A stretch of DNA of 64,000 bases from Oceanicola sp. 22II-s10i (GCF_002210105.1 NZ_AQQU01000010.1:91334-155333); one strand, 5' to 3'; numbered from the stretch's first letter, positions 7,753 through 16,701 are shown. Program-made: numbers and translations. Notes: generated from the sequence alone by a model not told the origin.

Positions 7753-8873
7753 TCTTCTTCGCGCAGGGCTGAGCCTTCGGGCGGGGTGCGGCGGATGTTG
7801 CGCTGCATGTCCATGACATAGGCGATGATCGCGGCGACGGCCTCCCAGTGTTCGACCGGGATGGTGCGGTCGATCTCGGCCACGTCGAACAGCGCGCGGG
7901 CCAGCGGGCGGTTTTCCACGATCGGCACCGCGTTGTCGCGCCCCAGACGCCGGATCTGGGCGGCCATCAGGTCGGCCCCCTTGGCGACGCAGACCGGCGC
8001 GTCGTCGATGCCCTGTTCGTATTTCAGCGCGACGGCGAAATGGGTCGGGTTGGTCAGGATCACCGTGGCGCGCGGCACCGCCTGCGCGACCCGCTGCTGT
8101 GACCGTTCGCGGCGCTGCTGCGCCCGCTTGGCGCGGATGTGCGGATCGCCTTCGCTGTCCTTCATCTCGTCCCGGACGTCCTGCCGCGTCATCCGCTGCT
8201 TCTTGCGCCACTCGATCCGCTTCCACACCGCGTCCCCGATGGCGACCACGGCGACCAGCACCAGCACCACGACGAGGATGCGCATGGCGTGTTGCCGTGC
8301 GATACCCGGCACCGCCTCGGGCACGACGCCCTGCACCTGCCACAGCTCGGACACCGCCTGGAACGTCACCCAGAGCGCGATGGAGCCCACCACCAGCACC
8401 TTCACGAGGCTCTTCAGGAACTCGATCAGGTTGTTCAGGGAAAAGAGCCTTTTCAGGCCCGACATGGGGGAAATCTTGTTCAGCTTGGGCTTCAGCCGCT
8501 CGGCCGCGACGACCGTGGGGCCCTGCAGCGCCACGCCCGCCAGCGCGGCGAGGATCATGATGACCATGACCGGCACCATCGACGTCCCGACGCCCCGCGC
8601 CAGCGCGCCGACCACGCCGCCCGCATCCGCGATGCCCTGCAGATCCTCGCCGATGGTCACGGTCCCCGCGGTCTCGAACACGCCGCGCATGGCGGCGGCC
8701 ATCGGCGGCGCGATCACCGGCAGCAGGAAGGCCGTGATGACGAAAAGCGACAGGATCGAGGTGAGGTTCCCCGCTTCCCGCGATGACGGAACGTCGCCCT
8801 TCTCGCGCGCCTTCTGAAGGCGCCGCGGGGTTGGTTCTTCGGTCTTTTCGAGATCGCTGTCGCCCTCGGCCAT
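7749..8873 (-). CDS. flhB: Flagellar export apparatus protein FlhB
   Basis: A 374-aa inner-membrane protein with four hydrophobic segments in the N-terminal half and a cytoplasmic C-terminal domain. The autocleavage site NPTH is at residues 275-278, with the usual surroundings ATVILTNPTHFAVALKY. FlhB switches export specificity from rod/hook to filament substrates when FliK signals hook completion. It is the last gene of the flgB-flgC-fliE-fliQ-slt-flhA-fliR-flhB operon, 9 bp after fliR. Confidence 0.97.
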   Translation of the reverse strand: MAEGDSDLEKTEEPTPRRLQKAREKGDVPSSREAGNLTSILSLFVITAFLLPVIAPPMAAAMRGVFETAGTVTIGEDLQGIADAGGVVGALARGVGTSMVPVMVIMILAALAGVALQGPTVVAAERLKPKLNKISPMSGLKRLFSLNNLIEFLKSLVKVLVVGSIALWVTFQAVSELWQVQGVVPEAVPGIARQHAMRILVVVLVLVAVVAIGDAVWKRIEWRKKQRMTRQDVRDEMKDSEGDPHIRAKRAQQRRERSQQRVAQAVPRATVILTNPTHFAVALKYEQGIDDAPVCVAKGADLMAAQIRRLGRDNAVPIVENRPLARALFDVAEIDRTIPVEHWEAVAAIIAYVMDMQRNIRRTPPEGSALREED

Positions 8874-8882
8874 ACCGCCCCC

Positions 8883-9638
8883 CTAGAAGGTCAGCAGGCC
8901 GAGCCATTCGCCGAACCTTTCGGCGAATTCGCGCAGCATGTAGGGGCTGGCGATCGTCAGCACGATCAGCCCCGAAACGATCAGCACCGGCCCCGCGACG
9001 AAGAACACCGGCAGGTTCGGCATCATCCTGTTGGTCAGGCCCAGCCCGAGGTTCAGCAGGATGCCCATCACGTAGAACGGCGCGGCGATGGACATTCCGA
9101 GGTAGAAGCTCTGGCCGGTGGCGCGGACGATCTGCTGGGACAGGTCGCCGGGCATGAGCGCCCCGGCCGGGAAGATCTGGTAGGACATCGCCATCGCCCC
9201 GATGATGACGTGGTGCAGGTCGGTGGCGAATATCACCGCCACGCCCCCCAGCATCAGCCCGGTCGAGATCAGGGTCGAGCCCTGGAACGACCCCATCGAA
9301 GGCGCGAAGGCGTTGGACAGGGACGAAATCAGGCCGACCTGGTAGCCGGCGAACTGCAGCCCGGTCAGCAGGATGCGCCCGACCATGCCGATCCAGACCC
9401 CGATGGTCACCTCGATCGCCAGCGCGCCGGCCAGCTGGCCGAAGGTGTCGAACCGGATCGGCCCCTGCACGCCCGTCGCGTAGATCACCAGCGCCAGCAC
9501 GATGGCCATGGCCAGCCGGTGGCGGACGGGGATGAAGGCCTCGCCGAAGGCCGGGATGAACATCAGTATCCCGCCGATCCGCGCAAAGACGAGCGCCGCG
9601 CCCAGGAACTCGGCGGTCAGGAGCGGCGCGATGTTCAC
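8883..9638 (-). CDS. fliR: Flagellar export apparatus protein FliR
   Basis: A 251-aa polytopic membrane protein with the FliR pattern LVFARIGGILMFIPAFGE near the N-terminus and five to six hydrophobic segments. It forms the export gate with FliP and FliQ. It starts with GTG at 9638, immediately after the flhA stop (1-bp gap), and is followed by flhB. Confidence 0.96.
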   Translation of the reverse strand: MNIAPLLTAEFLGAALVFARIGGILMFIPAFGEAFIPVRHRLAMAIVLALVIYATGVQGPIRFDTFGQLAGALAIEVTIGVWIGMVGRILLTGLQFAGYQVGLISSLSNAFAPSMGSFQGSTLISTGLMLGGVAVIFATDLHHVIIGAMAMSYQIFPAGALMPGDLSQQIVRATGQSFYLGMSIAAPFYVMGILLNLGLGLTNRMMPNLPVFFVAGPVLIVSGLIVLTIASPYMLREFAERFGEWLGLLTF

Positions 9639-9639
9639 C

Positions 9640-11733
9640 TCAGGCCCCGATCGTCGCGACGGTGCGCAGCGACACCTTGCGGTGGATCTCGCTGTGCGAC
9701 AGCACGACCGTCATCGGGCTGACCCGTTCCAGCATCGACCGGACGAAACTCCGGACCTCGGGGCTGACCAGCAGGGCGGGCCATTCGTCCCGCTCGGCAA
9801 AGGTCTGGATCGCCTTGCGCGCCTCCAGCACGAATTCCTGCACCCGCTGCGGCGACATGACGAAGTTGCGCTCGTCCCCTGTCACCCGCAGCGCGTCGAG
9901 GAACTCCTTTTCCCACGACCCGGACATGGTGATGACGCTGACGAAACCGGTGTGATCGACCAGGCTCTTGCAGATCTGGTTGGACAGCCGCCGCCGCACC
10001 GTTTCGGTGATCATCATCACGTTCGACGTGCTGCGCTTGGCCTCGGCGATGGCCTCGACGATCAGGGGCAGGTTGCGGATCGAAACCCGCTCGGCCAGCA
10101 GCGCCTGCAGGACGTGCTGGATCAGCACGATGGGGGCATTGCCGGGGATCTCGTTGGCCAGCTTCTGGTATTCGCGGTCCATGCCCTCGATCAGCGCCTG
10201 CGCGGCGCCGTAGGTCATCAGCTCGGGCAGGTGTTCCTTGACCACCTCGGTCAGGTGCGTGGTGATGACGCTTTCCGGGTCCACCACCGTCAGCCCCTGC
10301 GCCTCGGCCTGCGCGACAAAGCGCGGATCGACCCAGAGCGCGTCCAGCCCGAAGGTCGGATCCTTGGCCCGTTCGCCCGGAATCGAGACGTCGCCGGGGT
10401 TCACGATCATCATCTGCATCGGCCGCACCTCGCCGCGCGCGACCTCGACCCCCTGCACCCGCAGGGCGTAGGTCCGGGCGGGCAGGATCGCCTCGTCCTT
10501 GATCCGGACGGAGGGCAGGACAAAGCCGAATTCGCGGGCAAAGAGGTTGCGCAGGCTCTTGATCTTGCCGGCCAGCGCGGTGTCCGGGTTCTCGATCAGC
10601 GGGACCAGCGCCTCGCCCAGCTCCAGCTTGAGATCGTCGAGCTTGAGCGTGTCCTTGACGTTGTCCTTGGGCGCGTTCGCCTCGGCATTCGCCTTGGCCG
10701 CCTCGGCCCGCGCGGCGTTGCGGGCACTGGCCTGCGCCTGTTTCTGCATCACCCGGCCCAGACCGACCATCAGCAGCGACATGAAGCCGAACAGCAGCGC
10801 CGGGAAGCCCGGCAGCAGGCCGATCCCGAACAGCAGCGCGGCGGCCATGTAGAGCGCCTTGGGGAACTTCGACAGCTGGCCGAGGACCGCCTCGTTCGCC
10901 GCGCCCTCGGTCCCGCCCTTGGTCACGATCAGGCCCGCGGCCATCGACACGATCAGCGCGGGGATCTGGCTGACCAGACCGTCGCCGATGGTCAGGACGG
11001 TGTAGTTGTTCGCCGCCTGCCCCACGGTCAGACCGTGCTGCATGATGCCGATCAGGATGCCGCCGATCACGTTGATCAGGGTGATGATGATGCCCGCCAC
11101 CGCGTCGCCGCGCACGAACTTGGACGCACCGTCCATCGCGCCGAAGAACCCGCTTTCGTCCTCCAGCTCCTTGCGGCGCTTGCGGGCCTGTTCCTCGTCG
11201 ATCAGGCCCGCGCCGAGGTCGGCGTCGATCGCCATCTGCTTGCCGGGCATGGAGTCGAGCGAGAAGCGGGCCGAAACCTCGGCGATCCGGGTCGACCCCT
11301 TGGTGATCACGATGAAGTTGATGACCACGAGGATGATGAAGACGACGATCCCGATGACGAAACTGCCGGACACCATGAACCGCGAAAAGCCTTCGATCAC
11401 GCCGCCGGCCGCATGGGTGCCGGTGTGGCCTTCGGACAGGATCAGGCGGGTCGAGGCGACGTTCAGCGACAGCCGCAGCATGGTCACGACCAGCAGCAGC
11501 GTCGGGAAGGAGTTGAACTCCAGCGGTCTGGGGATCCACAGCGCGACCATCAGGATCAGCACCGAGACCGACAGGGACACGGCCAGGCCGAAGTCGAGGA
11601 TCATCGGCGGCAGCGGCACGAACAGCACCGCCAGAACCAACGTCACGCCGATGGCAAAGCCGACGTCCCGGTTGGCAAAGCCATGCGCCAGCCAGTTCGG
11701 CAGGCCCGTGGTGTTGGTGGTCTGGTCCGCCAT
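9640..11733 (-). CDS. flhA: Flagellar export apparatus protein FlhA
   Basis: A 697-aa protein, the usual FlhA length. The N-terminal third has about eight membrane segments; the signature SARFSLDSMPGKQMAIDADL and the following GLIDEEQA region form the conserved cytoplasmic FHIPEP loop. The C-terminal ~350 residues form the nonamer ring that docks chaperone-substrate complexes. It lies 3 bp after the transglycosylase gene in the export-gate operon. Confidence 0.97.
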   Translation of the reverse strand: MADQTTNTTGLPNWLAHGFANRDVGFAIGVTLVLAVLFVPLPPMILDFGLAVSLSVSVLILMVALWIPRPLEFNSFPTLLLVVTMLRLSLNVASTRLILSEGHTGTHAAGGVIEGFSRFMVSGSFVIGIVVFIILVVINFIVITKGSTRIAEVSARFSLDSMPGKQMAIDADLGAGLIDEEQARKRRKELEDESGFFGAMDGASKFVRGDAVAGIIITLINVIGGILIGIMQHGLTVGQAANNYTVLTIGDGLVSQIPALIVSMAAGLIVTKGGTEGAANEAVLGQLSKFPKALYMAAALLFGIGLLPGFPALLFGFMSLLMVGLGRVMQKQAQASARNAARAEAAKANAEANAPKDNVKDTLKLDDLKLELGEALVPLIENPDTALAGKIKSLRNLFAREFGFVLPSVRIKDEAILPARTYALRVQGVEVARGEVRPMQMMIVNPGDVSIPGERAKDPTFGLDALWVDPRFVAQAEAQGLTVVDPESVITTHLTEVVKEHLPELMTYGAAQALIEGMDREYQKLANEIPGNAPIVLIQHVLQALLAERVSIRNLPLIVEAIAEAKRSTSNVMMITETVRRRLSNQICKSLVDHTGFVSVITMSGSWEKEFLDALRVTGDERNFVMSPQRVQEFVLEARKAIQTFAERDEWPALLVSPEVRSFVRSMLERVSPMTVVLSHSEIHRKVSLRTVATIGA

Positions 11734-11736
11734 CGC

Positions 11737-12537
11737 CTAGAACATCCTGCGGAAGGCGGGCAGCACCGGTTCCAGCGTGCCGCGGGCATAGAGGCTGCGC
11801 GCCCCCTGCCCCGCGCCGCCGTCCGGCCCGGCCAGCCATGCGGTCCAGAAATGGCCCTGCGGCAGCGGTTCGCGCGGGATGGGGGCGGGCGCGCCCTGCC
11901 CTGCCCCGGCGGCGGCCGAGGCCATCATGCGGAACTCTTCCAGCCGCTCGTTGGCGATGCCCACGTTGGTGCGCAGGCGGTCGAGGTAGATCTTCTGGTA
12001 TTCCTGCGTCGCCGAGTGATAGCGCCCGGCGGCGGCCACCCAGTCCCCGGTGTCGCGATAGAGCGAAACCAGCAGCCGCGCGGCATAATCCACGTTGCGC
12101 GCCGGATCGAACCCCTCGGCCAGCGTGTCGAAGGCGTCGGGGTGCCAGCGCAGGTTGATCTGCATGCAGCCCACGTCGACCGAGGCGATGCCCGAGGACA
12201 GGCGGTCCTGCACCCATTCCATCGCCTCGCCGGGGCCGCCGAAATAGCGGCCGTCGCCCTCGGCATTGGCGACCCATGGCCAGACGGTCAGATCGCCGTC
12301 CTTCATCATCCCCGCCTCCTGCAACCCGATACCGAGCAGCAGGTTGCCGGGGATCTGGTGGCGCAGCTGCGCGCGCAGGATCTCGTTCAGGCAGATGCCC
12401 CGCGGGTCCGTCGCGGCGACGGCGCGCGCCGCCGGCTCGGGCCGGGCGGAGGGCGTGTAAAAGCCCCGCCAGTCGGCAAGGGCCCCCTGCCCCGCCAGCA
12501 GCAGAACAGTCACGGATACGGCGAAACTCCGCATCAT
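11737..12537 (-). CDS. Exported lytic transglycosylase (SltF-like, flagellar)
   Basis: A 266-aa protein with a signal peptide (about 21 residues, ending ALA) and a single SLT lysozyme-like domain. The putative catalytic Glu lies in LGIGLQEAG; most relatives have Glu-Ser there, here it is Glu-Ala. Further signatures are SVDVGCMQINLRWHPDAF and AAGRYHSAT. It would open peptidoglycan for rod assembly. This fits the context: the FlgJ-like protein at 43051 has no muramidase domain, and a separate flagellar transglycosylase (SltF) is known in Rhodobacter sphaeroides. Its ATG overlaps the fliQ stop. The C-terminal ~60 residues are low-complexity. Confidence 0.8.
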   Translation of the reverse strand: MMRSFAVSVTVLLLAGQGALADWRGFYTPSARPEPAARAVAATDPRGICLNEILRAQLRHQIPGNLLLGIGLQEAGMMKDGDLTVWPWVANAEGDGRYFGGPGEAMEWVQDRLSSGIASVDVGCMQINLRWHPDAFDTLAEGFDPARNVDYAARLLVSLYRDTGDWVAAAGRYHSATQEYQKIYLDRLRTNVGIANERLEEFRMMASAAAGAGQGAPAPIPREPLPQGHFWTAWLAGPDGGAGQGARSLYARGTLEPVLPAFRRMF

Positions 12538-12803
12538 GTGCCCCCGCTGACGATCAGGTCGAACACGGTGTCCGACAGACCCTTGACGGTCGCATACATG
12601 AACGGGAGGAAGATCAGCAGCCCCACGAAGATCGCCACGATCTTGGGCACGAAGGTCAGGGTCATCTCCTGCACCTGCGTCAGGGCCTGGAAGAACGCGA
12701 TGAACAGCCCGACGACGAGCGCGATCGCCATGATCGGCCCGGCCGCGAACAGCACCGTCTGGAAGGATTCAGACAGGATCGAATAGGTATCCGCTTCGGT
12801 CAC
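12534..12803 (-). CDS. fliQ: Flagellar export apparatus protein FliQ
   Basis: An 89-aa protein with two transmembrane helices, the standard FliQ size. The pattern VVGLFIAFFQALTQVQEMTL is diagnostic. It is part of the FliPQR export gate. Its stop overlaps the start of the transglycosylase gene. Confidence 0.96.
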   Translation of the reverse strand: MTEADTYSILSESFQTVLFAAGPIMAIALVVGLFIAFFQALTQVQEMTLTFVPKIVAIFVGLLIFLPFMYATVKGLSDTVFDLIVSGGT

Positions 12804-12822
12804 TGCTGCACCCTTGCCGTCC

Positions 12823-13152
12823 TCAGATCGGCATTCTCATGATTTCCTGGTAGGCCTCGACCAGCTTGTCCCGGACCGTGACGGCGACCTTGACGGTCGT
12901 GTCCAGTTCCAGCGTCGCCTCGACCACCGTCTGCGTCTCGATATCGCCGCGCATCCCGGCCTGGGTCACCTGCTCGGCCTGCCGGATCGTCTGGACCGCC
13001 TCGGCGCCGGCATCCTTGATCATGTCGGCGAACGAGGACGTCCGCTCCTGCACCGGCAGTTCCGGTGCGGGCAGGTTGACCTGCATGTCGCGCGAGCTGC
13101 GGTAGGCGCCGCTGACGGCAGAGTTGGAAATCAGTGTGGATGTTTCAGACAT
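12823..13152 (-). CDS. fliE: Flagellar hook-basal body complex protein FliE
   Basis: A 109-aa protein that links the MS ring to the proximal rod. The C-terminal two-thirds match FliE: SFADMIKDAG, then a helical region and VTVRDKLVEAYQEIMRMPI at the end. It lies between flgC (11-bp gap) and fliQ, the usual alphaproteobacterial order. Confidence 0.94.
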   Translation of the reverse strand: MSETSTLISNSAVSGAYRSSRDMQVNLPAPELPVQERTSSFADMIKDAGAEAVQTIRQAEQVTQAGMRGDIETQTVVEATLELDTTVKVAVTVRDKLVEAYQEIMRMPI

Positions 13153-13163
13153 GGCTCAAAATC

Positions 13164-13574
13164 CTATTTCAAAAGGTCGAGCAGCTGCGTCCGCATCCGC
13201 CGCCCGGCTTCAAACATGTTCAGATTGGCTTCGTAGCTGCGCGAGGCCTCGCGCATGTTGCTCATTTCCAGAATGGTCTGGACGTTCGACACCTTGATGA
13301 ACCCCAGCTCGTCCGCGGCCGGGTGGCCGGGGTCGTAGCGCAGTTCGAACTCGGCATCGTCGCGGGAAATATCCGCCACACGCACCATCGACGCGCCGCT
13401 TTCGCGGTCGATCATCTCTTCGAAGGAAATCACCTTGCGGCGATAGGGCTCCTGCCCCGGCTCGGTCCCGGTCGAGGCCGAGTTGGCCACGTTTTCCGAC
13501 ACCACCTTGAGCCGCTCGCCCTGCGCCCGCATCCCGCTGGCGGCGATGGAAAGAATGCTGTTCAAATTATCCAT
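13164..13574 (-). CDS. flgC: Flagellar proximal rod protein FlgC
   Basis: A 136-aa rod protein. The N-terminal axial motif ASGMRAQGERLKVVSENVAN and the C-terminal TVLEMSNM-like and RSYEANLNMFEAG segments form the coiled ends that pack the rod. It follows flgB by 12 bp in the same operon. Confidence 0.95.
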   Translation of the reverse strand: MDNLNSILSIAASGMRAQGERLKVVSENVANSASTGTEPGQEPYRRKVISFEEMIDRESGASMVRVADISRDDAEFELRYDPGHPAADELGFIKVSNVQTILEMSNMREASRSYEANLNMFEAGRRMRTQLLDLLK

Positions 13575-13586
13575 GACGCGCGCCCC

Positions 13587-13997
13587 TTACCGGACCCCGG
13601 TCACGGCCAGCGTCAGCAGGTCGTGACCCTTGCGATACAGCGCCGCGGCCATGCGGTAGCTTTCCGAAACCTCGACCGCCGTGATCGACTGTTCCTCGAG
13701 CGCGACGGTGTTGCCGTCGAGGCTCTGCTCCCAGCTTTCCGTTTCCTGCACCCGGATACCATTCGGCGCGGAGGTCCCGCCGGCGCCGGTCATGTGCCGG
13801 GCATCGGTCGTCCTCAGCCCGCTCGACGCGGTGCTGCGGGCACCGCCCAACATTTCATCAAAGCCCGAGACATCCTTGGCCTTGAACCCCGGCGTGTCGG
13901 CGTTCGCGATGTTCTGCGTGATGACAGCCTGCCGGGTCCCCAGCCAGCGCATCCGCTGGGAAGCCAAACTAAAAAATGACATTCCATCAAGTTTCAT
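13587..13997 (-). CDS. flgB: Flagellar proximal rod protein FlgB
   Basis: A 136-aa rod protein with the axial pattern RQAVITQNIANADTPGFKAK near the N-terminus and VEVSESYRMAAALYRKGHDL near the C-terminus. The frame stays open to 14117, but that would overlap fliI; the ATG at 13997 has a good ribosome site (aaggaaac) and the normal length. It is the first gene of the export-gate operon and is divergent from fliI. Confidence 0.94.
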   Translation of the reverse strand: MKLDGMSFFSLASQRMRWLGTRQAVITQNIANADTPGFKAKDVSGFDEMLGGARSTASSGLRTTDARHMTGAGGTSAPNGIRVQETESWEQSLDGNTVALEEQSITAVEVSESYRMAAALYRKGHDLLTLAVTGVR

Positions 13998-14066
13998 TGC
14001 AGGTTTCCTTTTGATGCGAACAAGGATAGCATGAATAAATCGGATAACACAATGGATAGTATCCAT
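13998..14066. promoter_or_regulatory. flgB/fliI divergent regulatory region with palindrome over the fliI start
   Basis: A 67-bp AT-rich gap separates flgB and fliI. A 15-bp palindrome, ATGGATA-G-TATCCAT (14052-14066), overlaps the fliI ATG. GGATA also occurs in the same direction at 14024-14028 and 14042-14046. This suggests binding by a flagellar regulator or control of fliI translation. No protein can be assigned. Confidence 0.45.
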
Positions 14067-15420
14067 GCATACCGCTTTTTCGGAACTTGCAAGCGCCACC
14101 CGCAACCTTGAACGCACCCATGTGACGGGTCAGGTGCGGGCCGCGCTCGGTCTGGTGTTGACCGTCGCGGGGCTGGAACGCGCCGTCGGGATCGGGTCGC
14201 GCTGCGTGGTGCAGGGGCGCAAGGGCCCCGTGCTGGCCGAAGTGGTGGGGATCGACGAAGCCGGGACGCGCCTGCTGCCCTACGGTTCGTGGGAGGGGAT
14301 CATGACCGGCGATGCCGTGGTCGTGACCCAGGCAGGCGACGAAATCAGACCCGATGACGCCTGGATCGGGCGGGTGATGGATGCGCTTGGCCGTCCGCTC
14401 GATGGCCTCGGTAAGCTGCCCGAGGGGCCGACCCCGCACAGCCTGCGCGCCGCGCCCCCGCCCGCGTTCCAGCGGCGCCGGGTCGGCGAACGGCTGGACA
14501 CCGGGGTCAAGGTGATGGACGTGTTCACCCCGATCTGCCAGGGCCAGCGGATGGGGGTCTTTGCCGGATCAGGCGTCGGGAAATCGACGCTGATGTCCAT
14601 GCTCGCCCGGAACGCGCAGGCGGACGTGATCGTCGTCGGCCTCGTCGGTGAACGCGGACGCGAGGTGCAGGACTTCCTGCAGGACGATCTGGGCGAGGAC
14701 GGGCTGGCGCGCTCCGTTGTCATCGTCTCGACCGGGGACGAACCGCCGCTGATGCGCCGGCAGGCCGCCTGGACCGCGACCGCCGTGGCAGAGTATTTCC
14801 GCGATCAGGGCAAGCAGGTGCTGCTGCTGATCGACAGCGTGACCCGTTTCGCCATGGCGCAGCGCGAGATCGGGCTGGCCGGGGGCGAGCCGCCGACCGC
14901 CAAGGGCTATCCGCCGACGATCTTTGCCGAGCTGCCGCGGATGATGGAACGCGCCGGGCCGGGGACGGCCGAGAACGGCGACATCACCGCGCTCTACACG
15001 GTGCTGGTCGATGGCGATGACATGGACGACCCGATCGCCGACGCAGTGCGCGGGATCATGGACGGGCACATCGTGCTGGACCGGCGGATTGCCGAAACCG
15101 GACGCTTCCCGGCGGTGAACCTGCTGCGCTCGGTGTCTCGGATGCTGCCGGACTGCCATTCCCCGGCGGAGTATTCGGTCTACCGCGCCGCCCGCCGCGC
15201 AATCGCCCGCTACACCGATATGGAAGAACTGATCCGCATTGGTGCCTATCGCGAAGGGACGGATGCCGAGGTGGACAGCGCGATCCGGTTCAACGGCCCC
15301 GCCGATACCTTCCTGACGCAGGGCAAGCGCGAGGCCTCGCCTTCGGGGGAAAGTTTCCTCGGGATTCACCAGTGCCTGACGGGTGCGGGGATCAAGGTCG
15401 ATATTCCGCCAGCCGAGTGA
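14065..15420 (+). CDS. fliI: Flagellar export ATPase FliI
   Basis: A 451-aa ATPase related to the F1 beta subunit. The Walker A motif GSGVGKST is at residues 168-175; Walker B is in VLLLIDSVTRFA. It energises type III export with FliH and a FliJ-like stalk. The N-terminal region is short, as in other alphaproteobacterial FliI. It is monocistronic here: the repABC module follows downstream in the opposite orientation, while fliI and fliJ are usually adjacent. Confidence 0.97.
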   Translation: MHTAFSELASATRNLERTHVTGQVRAALGLVLTVAGLERAVGIGSRCVVQGRKGPVLAEVVGIDEAGTRLLPYGSWEGIMTGDAVVVTQAGDEIRPDDAWIGRVMDALGRPLDGLGKLPEGPTPHSLRAAPPPAFQRRRVGERLDTGVKVMDVFTPICQGQRMGVFAGSGVGKSTLMSMLARNAQADVIVVGLVGERGREVQDFLQDDLGEDGLARSVVIVSTGDEPPLMRRQAAWTATAVAEYFRDQGKQVLLLIDSVTRFAMAQREIGLAGGEPPTAKGYPPTIFAELPRMMERAGPGTAENGDITALYTVLVDGDDMDDPIADAVRGIMDGHIVLDRRIAETGRFPAVNLLRSVSRMLPDCHSPAEYSVYRAARRAIARYTDMEELIRIGAYREGTDAEVDSAIRFNGPADTFLTQGKREASPSGESFLGIHQCLTGAGIKVDIPPAE

Positions 15421-15432
15421 CCGGTGGGGCGA

Positions 15433-15448
15433 GTTGACAGCTGTCAAC
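15433..15448. other. parS: parS partition site 1 (repABC type)
   Basis: GTTGACAGCTGTCAAC is a perfect 16-bp palindrome matching the repABC centromere consensus GTTNNCNGCNGNNAAC. With flanking bases the symmetry extends to 18 bp (15432-15449). It is the expected RepB binding site, between fliI and repC. Confidence 0.85.
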
Positions 15449-15503
15449 TTTGCCCCGCCTGGGCTCCCTGCCCCGCGCTTTCCACCGGCCCCGGCCACCC
15501 CGA

Positions 15504-15519
15504 GTTGACAGCTGTCAAC
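15504..15519. other. parS: parS partition site 2 (repABC type)
   Basis: A second identical GTTGACAGCTGTCAAC palindrome, 71 bp from the first and ending 2 bp before the repC stop codon. The symmetry extends over 15503-15520. Two centromere sites downstream of repC are a common arrangement in repABC replicons. Confidence 0.85.
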
Positions 15520-15521
15520 TT

Positions 15522-16637
15522 TCACGCCGACCGCGCCTGCATGGATCGCACCAGCGTTTCCGGTGAAAACCCGCCCTCGCCCGCCTTCCGCGCCAGCGTC
15601 CTCAGGTAAGCCCCCGGCGACCGTATCGCCCCAATTCTCTGCACGATGGCCGCGACAGTGACAGAGGCGCCGACGGGCCCCATGAGCCGACACGCCTCCC
15701 GCCAAGTTGCAACATCCACGCCGGACATGGGCGCAAGCCCCGCCATCAACCGCGTGAAGTCCTCCCAGCTTCTGACCGGCCTTACCGCGTAGGGCAGGAC
15801 ATCGGGGCAGGCGTTCAGCACGCCTCGCAGGTCGATATCCAGCGGCCTTTCAGATTCAATAAGGGTTTTGTCTGAGTCCTGTTTGTGCCGCTCATTTTCG
15901 CTGTCACAGGCGCTCAGTTCGATCGTCTCGACAGGCTTGTCCACCTCGGGCCGGACCTCGTCCGTGACACGCTCCACAAGCGCCCTCAGCCGGTCGCGCA
16001 GCCCGATCAGGTCAACCTCGTCCAGCCTGCGCCGCAGGTCGCGACGGATCAGCCGGCTGGCATCGAACAGTGCGTCGCTACCGGCGAACTCGGCCAGCTT
16101 CTCGGCATCGCGCAGCAGCAGGATGACCTCCTCGCGCAGCAGGACACAGCGGGCGGCCACGGCCTCCACCTGCCGCGCCTCACGCGCGATCTCGGCCGAG
16201 CGCACCAGCAGCGGCCTCAGGTCGAAGCCGAAGGCACGCACGACCTCGCCACCCGATCCGGTGCGGGCATAGCGCTTGCCGTTCGGGCTGTCGTGGCGGG
16301 CGATCATCCCGGCCTCCACCAATGCGGCGAGGTGGCGGCGGAGCGTGCTGTCCGGCATCCCGTGGGCCCGTTCCGACAGCCGCGCGTTCGAGGCGAAGAC
16401 GATCAGCGAAGCGCCGTCGGTCAGTTCACGCTCGCGGTGAAAGCTCAGCAGGACCTGCAGGACCGAGAGCGTCCGGTGGCCGAGGCCAAAGGCGCTGGCG
16501 GCGGTGGTGAGATCGTCGAGAACCTGCCATTTGTCCACGCCGGGGCAGGGGGCGGGGCGTGCGGCAAGGGCGGTCAGTTTCACCTGACCAGCCGTCACCG
16601 GCCGCCGCCCGAAGGGCGTCGTTGTCACTGTCGTCAT
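15522..16637 (-). CDS. repC: Replication initiator RepC (repABC replicon)
   Basis: A 371-aa initiator protein. The N-terminus TPFGRRPVTAGQVKLTALA is characteristic of RepC, followed by a winged-helix DNA-binding region with HGMPDSTLRRHLAALVEAGM (residues ~85-110). RepC binds the origin inside its own gene. A TTG at 16700 would extend the frame but lies inside a parS palindrome and the antisense RNA promoter, so I use the ATG at 16637. RepC is the last gene of repABC and is separated from repB by 192 bp that encode the antisense RNA. Confidence 0.92.
   Translation of the reverse strand: MTTVTTTPFGRRPVTAGQVKLTALAARPAPCPGVDKWQVLDDLTTAASAFGLGHRTLSVLQVLLSFHRERELTDGASLIVFASNARLSERAHGMPDSTLRRHLAALVEAGMIARHDSPNGKRYARTGSGGEVVRAFGFDLRPLLVRSAEIAREARQVEAVAARCVLLREEVILLLRDAEKLAEFAGSDALFDASRLIRRDLRRRLDEVDLIGLRDRLRALVERVTDEVRPEVDKPVETIELSACDSENERHKQDSDKTLIESERPLDIDLRGVLNACPDVLPYAVRPVRSWEDFTRLMAGLAPMSGVDVATWREACRLMGPVGASVTVAAIVQRIGAIRSPGAYLRTLARKAGEGGFSPETLVRSMQARSA
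15841..15910. other. Probable oriV (AT-rich segment inside repC)
   Basis: About 70 bp in the middle of repC are clearly richer in A+T than the surrounding GC-rich gene (TTCAATAAGGGTTTTGTC and neighbouring bases). In studied repABC plasmids the origin lies within such a segment of repC. The base composition is seen; the assignment rests on that family knowledge. Confidence 0.45.
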
Positions 16638-16685
16638 CGTGATGATACCGGGCAAAACTTTTCGGCCCGCCGGACGGTGACCGGC

Positions 16686-16701
16686 GTTGACAGCTGTCAA
16701 C
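16686..16701. other. parS: parS partition site 3, overlapping the antisense RNA promoter
   Basis: A third identical GTTGACAGCTGTCAAC palindrome upstream of repC in the repB-repC gap. Its TTGACA half serves as the -35 element of a plus-strand promoter, so RepB binding here could affect antisense RNA synthesis and copy number. Confidence 0.8.

Noticed and set aside
9502..12786. Very long open frame (1094 codons) on the plus strand
   Set aside because: It is the antisense shadow of fliR, flhA, the transglycosylase and fliQ. The translation is His/Asp/Arg/Gln-rich, as expected from reverse frames of GC-rich genes.
16638..16700. Extension of repC to the TTG at 16700
   Set aside because: The start would lie inside the parS palindrome and the antisense RNA promoter; the conserved RepC N-terminus begins after the ATG at 16637.
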